A stretch of 64,000 nucleotides of DNA from Clostridiales bacterium (GTDB lineage: Bacteria > Bacillota > Clostridia > Lachnospirales > Anaerotignaceae). The position numbers were made by a program, and so were the translations under genes. Location of the stretch: contig JAGZLR010000002.1 in assembly GCA_018364635.1 (NCBI GenBank), forward strand, positions 1 through 64,000. Direction: 5' to 3'. The notes beneath the pieces were generated by a model. It saw nothing but the letters and a program-made list of their open reading frames with translations, had not been told where the DNA came from and searched no databases. This document shows positions 34,397-41,783 of the stretch, in pieces; positions within the stretch are counted from its first letter, which is position 1, and each line of letters begins with the position of its first letter.

Positions 34397-35170
34397 ATGG
34401 TAAAAGGATTTTATAATTTAACATCTGGAATGTTAACACAAAAGAAAAATCTTGATGTTATCAGTTCTAATATGTCAAACGCTGCAACAATTGGGTTTAA
34501 GTCCGATCGGCTGATTACATCAACATTCCAACAGGAGCTTATGTCTAGAACTGGAAACATGGAAAAATCGAATCCAGAAGCATTGGGTGATGTGACTATG
34601 GCGCGATTACCTAGAGAGACGGTTACAGATTTTACACAGGGTTCATTTCGTCAGACAAATCAAAGCCTTGATTTTGCTATTGATGGAGTAGGCTTTTTTG
34701 TTGTTCAAAGCGGGGATGGTCAACAGAGATATACCAGAAACGGTTCTTTTAATATCAATGCAGATGGTTATCTATGCACCCAAGATGGAGATATTGTTAT
34801 GGGAGACAATGGCCCTATTTTGATAGCTGATCCAGCAAATGTGAACCAGTTAAATGCAGAGAAGATTACTGTGGATGCATCAGGCCGGATTTATAATTCA
34901 GAAGGGCAATATGTTGATAGGTTTAATATTATTGAATTTGACGATCCTGCACAGCTTGTAAAACAGGATGGGTATTTTATTGGCGGCGGTCAGGGGCAGC
35001 AGGTTGTTGCAACTATCCATCAAGGTTGGACAGAGGAATCTAATGTGGATCCGCTCAAAGAAATGGTGTTGATGATTGAAAGTGAAAGAAATTTACAAAG
35101 TGCTTCTCAAGTATTGAAGATGTATGATCAGATGTTGGCAAAAGCTACAACAGATATTGCCAATATTTGA
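34397..35170 (+). CDS. Flagellar rod/hook-basal body protein (FlgF/FlgG, FlhO-like)
   Basis: 257 residues. N-terminal axial motif KKNLDVISSNMSNAATIGFK, core LDFAIDGVGFFVVQSGDGQQRYTRNGSFNINADGYL given here only as the family landmarks DFAIDGVGFFVV and YTRNGSF, and C-terminal helix DPLKEMVLMIESERNLQSAS. One of two adjacent distal-rod genes, equivalent in position to Bacillus flhO and flhP. FlgF versus FlgG cannot be decided safely. Confidence 0.88.
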   Translation: MVKGFYNLTSGMLTQKKNLDVISSNMSNAATIGFKSDRLITSTFQQELMSRTGNMEKSNPEALGDVTMARLPRETVTDFTQGSFRQTNQSLDFAIDGVGFFVVQSGDGQQRYTRNGSFNINADGYLCTQDGDIVMGDNGPILIADPANVNQLNAEKITVDASGRIYNSEGQYVDRFNIIEFDDPAQLVKQDGYFIGGGQGQQVVATIHQGWTEESNVDPLKEMVLMIESERNLQSASQVLKMYDQMLAKATTDIANI

Positions 35171-35210
35171 TAGTCAAGGATGTTATGGATTAGGAGAGTG
35201 AAGTAAAAAC

Positions 35211-35936
35211 ATGGATTTATCTTTTTATACAGCTGCAGCGGGAGCGGCAGCACATCAGAATCGTCTGAACGTTATTGCAAGCAACTTATCCAATACGGAG
35301 ACAACTGGTTTTAAAAGTGAAGATGCAATTTTTTCAGATTTAATTTACAATGAACTTAATCCACCTGCGTTAACAGGAGTGCAAATGACAGCGTCCAGTG
35401 GTTCAAAAATAGATAAAACTACAACAGACTTTTCGGAGGGAGATTTTATTCCTACAGAACTGCCTTTTGATTATGCAATCATGGGCGATGGTTTTTTTGC
35501 CCTTAGAAATCCTGAAACAGGAGAAATTACATATACCAGAGACGGTTCTTTTAGGATGTCCTTACAGGCAGACGGACGTTTTTTGCTTACATCTCAGGAA
35601 GGCAAGAGTGTTTTGGATGCTCAAAATATGCCAATTGAGATAACAGATGAAAACAAAGAGGAGCAGCTTCCGGTCGGTGTTTTTAGATTTAAGCACCAAA
35701 ATGGATTTATCCATCTTGGAAATAATGAGTTTATACCAGACGTAAAAAATGGTGTGCCAGTGTCAGTGGAAGAACGTGATAAAGTTTTGCTTCAGGGCTA
35801 TCTTGAAAATTCCAATGTCGATTTTGCAGAGGAAATGACAAGATTGGTTGAATCGCAAAGAGCTTATCAGTATGCCCTCAAAATGGTTCAAACGTCTGAT
35901 GAAGTTGAGAGTACCATCAATAGCTTAAGGGGCTAA
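35211..35936 (+). CDS. flgG: Flagellar distal rod protein, FlgG/FlhP-like
   Basis: 241 residues. N-terminal NRLNVIASNLSNTETTGFK, core PFDYAIMGDGFFALRNPETG followed by YTRDGSFRM, and C-terminal NVDFAEEMTRLVESQRAYQY, the classic FlgG-type ending. It follows the other rod gene by 40 bp with an AGGAGAG ribosome binding site. Confidence 0.88.
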   Translation: MDLSFYTAAAGAAAHQNRLNVIASNLSNTETTGFKSEDAIFSDLIYNELNPPALTGVQMTASSGSKIDKTTTDFSEGDFIPTELPFDYAIMGDGFFALRNPETGEITYTRDGSFRMSLQADGRFLLTSQEGKSVLDAQNMPIEITDENKEEQLPVGVFRFKHQNGFIHLGNNEFIPDVKNGVPVSVEERDKVLLQGYLENSNVDFAEEMTRLVESQRAYQYALKMVQTSDEVESTINSLRG

Positions 35937-35951
35937 TAGGAGAGATGTTTC

Positions 35952-36575
35952 ATGAATTTAAAAAATTTTGAAGATTCTAACAGTATTGGTTTTGATGTTT
36001 TAAAAGAGATTGGGAGTATTGGCACTGGGAATGCCGCTACTGCGCTTTCTACTGTTTTACATCGAAAAATCGAAATGAGTCTTCCAGATGTAGATTGGGT
36101 TGAGTTTAATCAAGCAATTAAGGAACTTGGTGGACCTGAGAAGCTAGTAGCCGGTGTACTTGTAGAATTATCAGGTGATGTACATGGTATTATGCTATTT
36201 TTACAGAATTTAGAATTCATTAATATTATATTGGAAGGGGTTCTGGGAAAAAAGATAGATAGTTTTGACCAAATAGATTCGCTTGAAGTATCTGCTTTAA
36301 CGGAAGTGGGGAATATTATTATATCATCCTACGTAAATGCTTTATCGTCGTTGACAGGTATTACAATGAATTTATCAGTACCATCGGTATCTATCAATAT
36401 GCTTGGTGGAATTATGAATGTGCCAATCGCGATTTATGGCTATCAGATGGATAAGTTAATGACAATTAATGGTACGTTTAAATGTGATGAGGAAGAAGTT
36501 TACAGTAGATTGCTTCTTCTTCCAGATGTAGAATCATTGGACTATATTATGGGGAAATTGGGTGTTGAAAATTGA
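35952..36575 (+). CDS. cheC: CheY-P phosphatase CheC
   Basis: 207 residues, two CheC repeats. The second site is intact (SALTEVGN, then Pro 23 residues later: [DS]-x3-E-x2-N-x22-P). In the first site the Asn is replaced by Ser (DVLKEIGS), while the Pro is kept, so one catalytic site is probably weak or dead. It binds CheD and removes phosphate from CheY-P. The stop overlaps the cheD start (TTGA), a coupling seen in other cheC-cheD pairs. Confidence 0.95.
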   Translation: MNLKNFEDSNSIGFDVLKEIGSIGTGNAATALSTVLHRKIEMSLPDVDWVEFNQAIKELGGPEKLVAGVLVELSGDVHGIMLFLQNLEFINIILEGVLGKKIDSFDQIDSLEVSALTEVGNIIISSYVNALSSLTGITMNLSVPSVSINMLGGIMNVPIAIYGYQMDKLMTINGTFKCDEEEVYSRLLLLPDVESLDYIMGKLGVEN

Positions 36576-37057
36576 ATAAGCAGTATATTGTTGGAATAGC
36601 TGACATGAAATTATGCAGAGCGCCTGGTGTGCTGGTGACATATGCCTTGGGATCATGCATAGGTATTTGCTTATATGATAATGTAATAAAGCTTGCTGCT
36701 ATGGTCCATATTATGCTTCCAGCAGCACAAATCACAACTAAAGATAATAATGTTTATAAATTTGCTGACACAGGTATTCCTGAGGCAATAAAGAAAATGA
36801 TAGCTTTTGGAGCTGTCAAAAGCCGTATTACCTGCAAAATAGCTGGTGGCGCGAAAATGTTTGAGACTTTTAATAATTCTGAGTGGGGAAATATTGGGGA
36901 AAGAAATGCTAAAAGCGTGAGAGAAGTTTTGAGACGTGAAGGGATCAAGCTTTTAAAAGAAGATGTAGGATCAAACTATGCAAGAACATTATATTTTGAT
37001 TCTTCTACAGGAATCGGAACAGTAAAAGCTTTTGGTAAACCAGAATATAAGTTATAA
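36572..37057 (+). CDS. cheD: Chemoreceptor glutamine deamidase CheD
   Basis: 161 residues from TTG 36572, overlapping the cheC stop by four bases. The catalytic triad region is present: Thr and Cys in VTYALGSCIGICLYD and His in AAMVHIMLP. The C-terminal half holds the CheC-binding surface. It deamidates receptors and is sequestered by CheC with CheY-P, giving adaptation feedback. Confidence 0.95.
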   Translation: MNKQYIVGIADMKLCRAPGVLVTYALGSCIGICLYDNVIKLAAMVHIMLPAAQITTKDNNVYKFADTGIPEAIKKMIAFGAVKSRITCKIAGGAKMFETFNNSEWGNIGERNAKSVREVLRREGIKLLKEDVGSNYARTLYFDSSTGIGTVKAFGKPEYKL

Positions 37058-37117
37058 TGCTGTGACAGCTGAATTTTTGCCTTTGTTGGCCTAGATATAG
37101 AGGAGGAGTTAAGGGTT

Positions 37118-38038
37118 ATGGATAACTTAGACAAAAGTGGTATCCTGCTTGAGACAGGCACAAATGAAATAGAGATTATGCAGTTTACAATCAATGGCAA
37201 CCTTTATGGCATCAATGTTGCTAAAGTTAGAGAAATCATTATGTCAGGAGAGGTTAAGCCAATGCCACATGTGCATCCGGCTGTCGAAGGTGTTTTTAAA
37301 CCCCGCGACCTGTTGATTACTGTGGTTGATCTCCCTCAATATGTGATGAAAGAAGATGTCCCAAAACATGAAAAAGATTTATTCATTATTACAAATTTCA
37401 ATAACTTGCATGTAGCTTTTCGTGTACATACTGTGGTTGGCATCAGTCGTATATCATGGAAAGATATCTTAAAACCTGATAAAACTGTTACTGGTGGGGA
37501 AGATGGAATTGCTACGGGAATTGCGCAATGTGGCAAGGATCTTGTTACAGTACTGGACTTTGAAAAAATCGTTGCTGAAATAGCCCCTGAGACATCTATT
37601 CAGCTTTCTGAAATAGATAAAATGGGGCATAGGGAAAGGGACCGTCGACCGATTGTTCTTGCAGAAGACTCTATACTTTTATCAAAAATTATAAGAGAGG
37701 CACTGGTGAAAGCTGGATATGAAAATATAGAGAAATTTGATAATGGCCAAGAGGCATGGGATTACCTTTCCAAGCTTGCAGATGAGACACAAGGCGACAT
37801 AAGAAGCAAAGTATCATTGATTATAACAGATATCGAAATGCCGGAAATGGATGGACACAGACTTACAAAACTTGTGAAGACACATGATAGGCTGAAAGTA
37901 GTACCTGTTATTATATTTTCTTCTTTAATTACTCCAGAGATGGAGATTAAAGGAAAAGAAGTTGGTGCTGATGAGCAGTTATCGAAGCCGGAAATTGGAC
38001 ATTTGGTCGCTGTAATGGACCAACTTTTAGATAAATAA
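37118..38038 (+). CDS. cheV: Chemotaxis coupling/adaptation protein CheV
   Basis: 306 residues. An N-terminal CheW-like domain (about 20-160; TINGNLYGINVAKVREIIM, PRDLLITVVDL) is fused to a receiver domain (about 180-305) with IVLAEDSILL, phospho-acceptor Asp in LIITDIEMPEMDG and a Lys in QLSKPE. It couples receptors to CheA and tunes array activity when phosphorylated. Strong AGGAGG ribosome binding site. Confidence 0.95.
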   Translation: MDNLDKSGILLETGTNEIEIMQFTINGNLYGINVAKVREIIMSGEVKPMPHVHPAVEGVFKPRDLLITVVDLPQYVMKEDVPKHEKDLFIITNFNNLHVAFRVHTVVGISRISWKDILKPDKTVTGGEDGIATGIAQCGKDLVTVLDFEKIVAEIAPETSIQLSEIDKMGHRERDRRPIVLAEDSILLSKIIREALVKAGYENIEKFDNGQEAWDYLSKLADETQGDIRSKVSLIITDIEMPEMDGHRLTKLVKTHDRLKVVPVIIFSSLITPEMEIKGKEVGADEQLSKPEIGHLVAVMDQLLDK

Positions 38039-38073
38039 AAGATTGATCTGATCTTTAAGGAGGAGTTGTTACT

Positions 38074-39339
38074 GTGCATAAGTTTGTAGTGAAACAGCCG
38101 ATAAAAACGTCTGACAATAAGTTAATTGGCTATGAACTTTTATTTAATGTGGAAAATGAGCTGTACAATCAAAATAGTAATGATTATAATGCGGCTGACA
38201 CTATTTCAACTTTTTTAACACTAAATAATGATAAAATTGATAGATCTACCCGTAACTTTATGACATTTACACCAAATCTGCTATTTAAAAATATGCCTAA
38301 AATGTTTAAAGTTGATGAGCTAGTTATACAAATTGAAGATAACGTAATTGTTCATCCATTAGCACAAAAGATTGTGCAGAGATATAAGGAAGCAGGGTAT
38401 CAGATCGCCATCAATGATTTTCAATTTGCGCCTCGATACTTTGCGTTTATGGATTATACAGATTTTATTAAAATAAATGTGAAAGATACACCTCATAGTG
38501 CTGTGGATAACATTTTGCGTACAGCAAAAGGGTTTGGTAAAAAGTGTATTGCCACCAATATTGACTCTAAGGAATTATATAATTTTGCCAAGCAATTTGA
38601 TTTTGATTTATTTGAGGGACACTATGTTGCGGAAGCTGCAATTATTAAGGCAAATAAAATTCAGTATATGCAGAGCAATTTCTTCCAACTTGTTGTTGCA
38701 ATTACAAAAGATGAGCCAGATGTAGACGAAATTGATCAGATTATAGAAAGAGACGCCTCTCTTACATATGAACTTTTACGTATTGTTAACTCAGTACATT
38801 TTGCTTTGCGCCATAGAACAGATTCAGTAAAGCAGGCGATTGTTGTATTAGGTATTGAGCAGCTTAAACGTTGGGTTTATCTTTTAAGTTTTGACAAGGA
38901 CTTAGAAACTGGAACAGAAGATCTTTTAAGAATCTCTTTTCTTCGAGCTACGTTCAGTTCAGAGCTTGTTCATTACTGTAAAGAAATGCCGATTACCAAA
39001 TCAGAGGCTTATTTAATGGGCATGCTTTCGGCACTAGAATTAATGGTTGATGCACCAATGAGTGAGATTATGGATGCTCTTCCTGTCACAGATATTATTA
39101 AGAATGCGTTGGTAAAACATGAAGGAAGATGCGGTATATTGTATGATTTGGTATTAAGTTATGAGCGTGCAGAATGGGATAATATCAATAAATATGCAGA
39201 AGAGTTAGGTATACCAGCAAATTGTTTGGCACAAGTTTATTTTGATTGTGTCGAAAATGTGAATGAGATTTGGAAAGGACTTTCTGAATCTAAATTTAAA
39301 GATGAAGAAAATGCAGAAAAAGCAATTGATAAATTATAA
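38074..39339 (+). CDS. Degenerate EAL - HDOD signalling protein (YuxH-like)
   Basis: 421 residues from GTG 38074 behind AAGGAGGAG. The first about 200 residues follow the EAL phosphodiesterase fold but lack key residues: GYELLF keeps Glu, DDFGTG-type loops read INDFQFA, and the end motif reads DLFEGHYVAE. Hydrolysis of c-di-GMP is therefore unlikely. The second half is an HDOD domain (ERDASLTYELLRIVNS, AIVVLGIEQLKRWVYLL). Such YuxH-type proteins are signal adaptors, often near motility genes. Here it follows cheV in the same operon. Confidence 0.88.
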   Translation: MHKFVVKQPIKTSDNKLIGYELLFNVENELYNQNSNDYNAADTISTFLTLNNDKIDRSTRNFMTFTPNLLFKNMPKMFKVDELVIQIEDNVIVHPLAQKIVQRYKEAGYQIAINDFQFAPRYFAFMDYTDFIKINVKDTPHSAVDNILRTAKGFGKKCIATNIDSKELYNFAKQFDFDLFEGHYVAEAAIIKANKIQYMQSNFFQLVVAITKDEPDVDEIDQIIERDASLTYELLRIVNSVHFALRHRTDSVKQAIVVLGIEQLKRWVYLLSFDKDLETGTEDLLRISFLRATFSSELVHYCKEMPITKSEAYLMGMLSALELMVDAPMSEIMDALPVTDIIKNALVKHEGRCGILYDLVLSYERAEWDNINKYAEELGIPANCLAQVYFDCVENVNEIWKGLSESKFKDEENAEKAIDKL

Positions 39340-39357
39340 TGTAGGAGGAGAAGAAAA

Positions 39358-39765
39358 ATGGCATTCTATTTTACAAATGATTTAAGGACAGGGAATAATT
39401 TGATTGATTCTGAGCATGAGCAGTTAATCAACGCTCTTAATGAGCTAATTAAAGCTACATCTGCTGGTAAGGCTACAAGTGAAGTGACAAAGACAATGAA
39501 GTTTTTGAGTGATTATACAAATAAGCACTTTTCTGATGAAGAATCATTACAGGTAAAAAGCAAATATCCAGATTATAGCAATCATATTAAGTACCATAAA
39601 TATTTTAAAGACAAGATGAAAGAGCTGAATCAAAAATTATTAAAAGAGGGAGTCACACCTATGTTTGTGAAGGAGTTGAATGTGGCTCTTGGTGATTGGT
39701 TTATTAACCATATTAAAAATGAGGATAAAAAGGTAGCTGCCCATATCAAAGCATCTGGGATGTAA
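39358..39765 (+). CDS. Bacteriohemerythrin (first copy)
   Basis: 135 residues. A four-helix di-iron protein with the motif residues IDSEHEQLINALNELI, NKHFSDEESL, YSNHIKYHKYFKD and NHIKNEDKK, which supply the His, Glu and Asp ligands. It binds O2 reversibly. In an anaerobe it may sense or buffer oxygen and is often associated with motility genes. It is the last gene of the long operon and about half identical by eye to the second copy at 48986. Confidence 0.93.
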   Translation: MAFYFTNDLRTGNNLIDSEHEQLINALNELIKATSAGKATSEVTKTMKFLSDYTNKHFSDEESLQVKSKYPDYSNHIKYHKYFKDKMKELNQKLLKEGVTPMFVKELNVALGDWFINHIKNEDKKVAAHIKASGM

Positions 39766-39787
39766 GCGATCTATAGGAGCATAAAAA

Positions 39788-39825
39788 GAGACGGTTTTAA
39801 ACTAGAATGAAACCGTCTTTTTTTG
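39788..39825. terminator. Bidirectional terminator at the end of the flagellar operon
   Basis: Stem AGACGGTTT / AAACCGTCT with a 12-base loop and T7 on the plus side. On the minus strand the stem is followed by CTTTTTAT. It separates the operon from the convergent ComFB-domain gene. Confidence 0.88.
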
Positions 39826-39832
39826 TATTCTT

Positions 39833-40792
39833 TTATAGTTTATGGTGTGGATTGCCATCAACTTCAAAACATGCTTTTGTAAGTTCAGTCATAATTGAAA
39901 CTTGATATTTATGTTCATATAGGCTGATTAAAGGCTCTACATTATCGTAATCCGTAACAATATACTTGGATGGTAAGTTGGTAAGGGCTAGCGCTATAGT
40001 ATCTGCTACACACCTACTACAGGTACAAACACCAAATCTTTTAAGATAATCCACAACACAACCTTTAACAATTCGTTCAAAGACATTTGTATAATAAAAC
40101 TTTAGATTTTCAGCCGGTTCAGCGGATATATCAAGCTCAGGTAAAAACGGCTTTAAGTTTGAAATGGCATTGTAAGACTGTTGATCTGAGTCTATGGATG
40201 TCAGGTCTGCTTCTGGTTCGGTTGATTTTTTATTCTCTAAAGTTTCTATGGAAGATTGCTCAGATTCATTTAAAAGACAAATATCTTCATCCAAAGGAAG
40301 TAGATCTACTTTATGATTTTCTGCTAGGTCGTTTTGATTGCAACTATTTGGTTGTTGTTCAATAACTTGTTCTTCTATAGAAAGAGATGTATCAGTTACA
40401 TGAATATCATCAAGAACAGCTGTTTCAAGTTCGCTAACCATATTATCTATTGTATCGAAAGCTTCTTCATGAGAAGCTGATGAGTTGTTTACAGGCGCTT
40501 TAATTTTAGAAGCTGAAACAGTGTTATGAATAAATTCTTTTTCTAAATTATCTTTAATTAGTTCAGATAGAGACTCGGTGCTTTCTGAGAGATGAAGGAT
40601 TTCTCCAATAGAATCAGGCTTATATTTTTTAGATTCCTCTTTTTCTGATTGAGATGCCTGTGATAAACGTTCGGTATCTGACTTTTGAGCGTGCGATTCA
40701 TTTTGAATCCCCTCAGTATTTAACTCTGAATCTTCCATTTTTGGTGAGATTAGATTCAGAACATGAGCTGTCTTACTACTTTTTTTAGACAT
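39833..40792 (-). CDS. ComFB-domain protein with long acidic disordered N-terminus (ParA partner candidate)
   Basis: 319 residues. Residues about 233-315 form a ComFB domain: YYTNVFERIVKGCVVDYLKR, the Cys cluster CTCSRC (256, 258, 261) and VADTIALALTNLPSKYIVTD. ComFB proteins have been linked to cyclic di-nucleotide binding in recent work. Residues about 20-225 are acidic, Ser/Glu/Asp-rich and probably disordered. The extreme N-terminus is basic (MSKKSSKTAHVLNLISPK), as in peptides that stimulate ParA ATPases. It starts 26 bp after the ParA-type gene and is co-transcribed with it. Together they may position a cell-surface or chemosensory machine under nucleotide control; this is inference. 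Confidence 0.8.
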   Translation of the reverse strand: MSKKSSKTAHVLNLISPKMEDSELNTEGIQNESHAQKSDTERLSQASQSEKEESKKYKPDSIGEILHLSESTESLSELIKDNLEKEFIHNTVSASKIKAPVNNSSASHEEAFDTIDNMVSELETAVLDDIHVTDTSLSIEEQVIEQQPNSCNQNDLAENHKVDLLPLDEDICLLNESEQSSIETLENKKSTEPEADLTSIDSDQQSYNAISNLKPFLPELDISAEPAENLKFYYTNVFERIVKGCVVDYLKRFGVCTCSRCVADTIALALTNLPSKYIVTDYDNVEPLISLYEHKYQVSIMTELTKACFEVDGNPHHKL

Positions 40793-40818
40793 TTTCGTGT
40801 TCCTCCCTAAAAAGGTCT

Positions 40819-41583
40819 TTAAACTGTTGTTACATCAATTATTTCATCAACAAATTCTAAATAGTCGATAGAGGGGTTTGATTTTGGTGCATAATCTAAT
40901 ACACTCATACAGTGTGCTGGGGCCTCTGCAACAGATACACTCTGGCGGATTTTTGCTTGAAAAACATTTGTACTCAACTGCGTTGCTATTGTTTGGGCCA
41001 TCTCAAGAACTTCCTTTGAAAGATTCAGGTGCTTATTGTATTTCGTAAGCAGAATACCCAATACTTTTAGGTTTTTATTATAAAATTTAATGACAGTATT
41101 TACTGTTTCTTTCAGCTGGGATACGCCAAGGAGACTTAATATTTCAGGTACCATTGGGATGATAAGTCCGTCAGAGGCTACGTAGGCATTTACTGTCAGT
41201 ATGTTTAGCGCAGGGGGTGTATCAATAATAATATAGTCGTAAAGGTGTTTGATGTCTGAAATTGCATCTCGCAACATAAACTCCCTTCCAGGTCGATTAA
41301 ATTCAAGCTCAGAACCACTAAGAAGGATATTCGATGGTATAACATCCCCAAAATCAGTACGAGCGATGGCTCTTGTAATACTTATTTTTTCTTTAAATAC
41401 ATCATAAATGGTAGCACAATCTTCTATCTCTATACCAAGGCTAAAGCCAAGATTTCCCTGAGGATCAAGGTCAATCCCAAGTACCTTTTTTCCTCTTGAG
41501 GTCAGGCCACTAATAAGGGCACTTGAGGTTGTTGTTTTGCCAATGCCACCTTTTTGGTTTGTAACAGTTATTACTATAGCCAA
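40819..41583 (-). CDS. ParA/Soj-type ATPase in the flagellar cluster
   Basis: 254 residues. Deviant Walker A QKGGIGKTTTSSAL with signature Lys11 and Lys16, A' motif GIDLDPQGNLGFSLG, Walker B DYIIIDTPPALNILT. The pattern is ParA/Soj, not FlhG (which has an N-terminal FlhF-activating extension and a C-terminal membrane helix). It is divergent from fliD and followed by the ComFB-domain gene. There is no parB or parS-like repeat nearby, so a chromosome/plasmid partition role is unlikely. ParA relatives also position chemotaxis arrays and other cargoes, the favoured reading here. Confidence 0.88.
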   Translation of the reverse strand: MAIVITVTNQKGGIGKTTTSSALISGLTSRGKKVLGIDLDPQGNLGFSLGIEIEDCATIYDVFKEKISITRAIARTDFGDVIPSNILLSGSELEFNRPGREFMLRDAISDIKHLYDYIIIDTPPALNILTVNAYVASDGLIIPMVPEILSLLGVSQLKETVNTVIKFYNKNLKVLGILLTKYNKHLNLSKEVLEMAQTIATQLSTNVFQAKIRQSVSVAEAPAHCMSVLDYAPKSNPSIDYLEFVDEIIDVTTV

Positions 41584-41621
41584 ACAAATTCCTCCAATCG
41601 AAATAAGTATCGTAAAACTAT

Positions 41622-41648
41622 TAATAAAAGTATACTATATGTCGATAA
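41622..41648 (+). promoter_or_regulatory. Sigma-28-type promoter of fliD
   Basis: TAAT (41622-41625), 15 bp, GTCGATAA (41641-41648). It differs from the sigma-D consensus TAAA-N14-16-GCCGATAT at one -35 base and two -10 bases. The same TAAT/GTCGATA form occurs before cheA. Confidence 0.6.
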
Positions 41649-41688
41649 ATAAGTATAGCGGTAAAATTTTAAATGTGTTAAATTTGCG

Positions 41689-41749
41689 ATGTTAGTTCCT
41701 AATCTTACGATAAGTCAAGTGGCAGGACTAACATGCATCGTGCGTTTTT
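41689..41749 (+). promoter_or_regulatory. Structured leader of fliD mRNA
   Basis: ATGTTAGTTCCT (41689-41700) pairs with AGGACTAACAT (41724-41734), one bulged T, and ATC/GAT bases can extend it. A run of five T follows at 41745-41749. It lies between the sigma-28 promoter and the fliD start. It may be an attenuator or a stabilising hairpin. It matches no riboswitch class I know. Confidence 0.45.
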
Positions 41750-41783
41750 GAATTGATTATTTTATGGAAGTAAAGGTGATTAC

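Noticed and set aside
40819..41583. FlhG (YlxH/MinD-like) assignment for the ParA-type gene
   Set aside because: No FlhF-activating N-terminus or C-terminal membrane helix; Walker A and downstream motifs fit ParA/Soj better.
41641..41783. c-di-GMP riboswitch before fliD
   Set aside because: The leader has a hairpin but none of the conserved bases of the known c-di-GMP classes.
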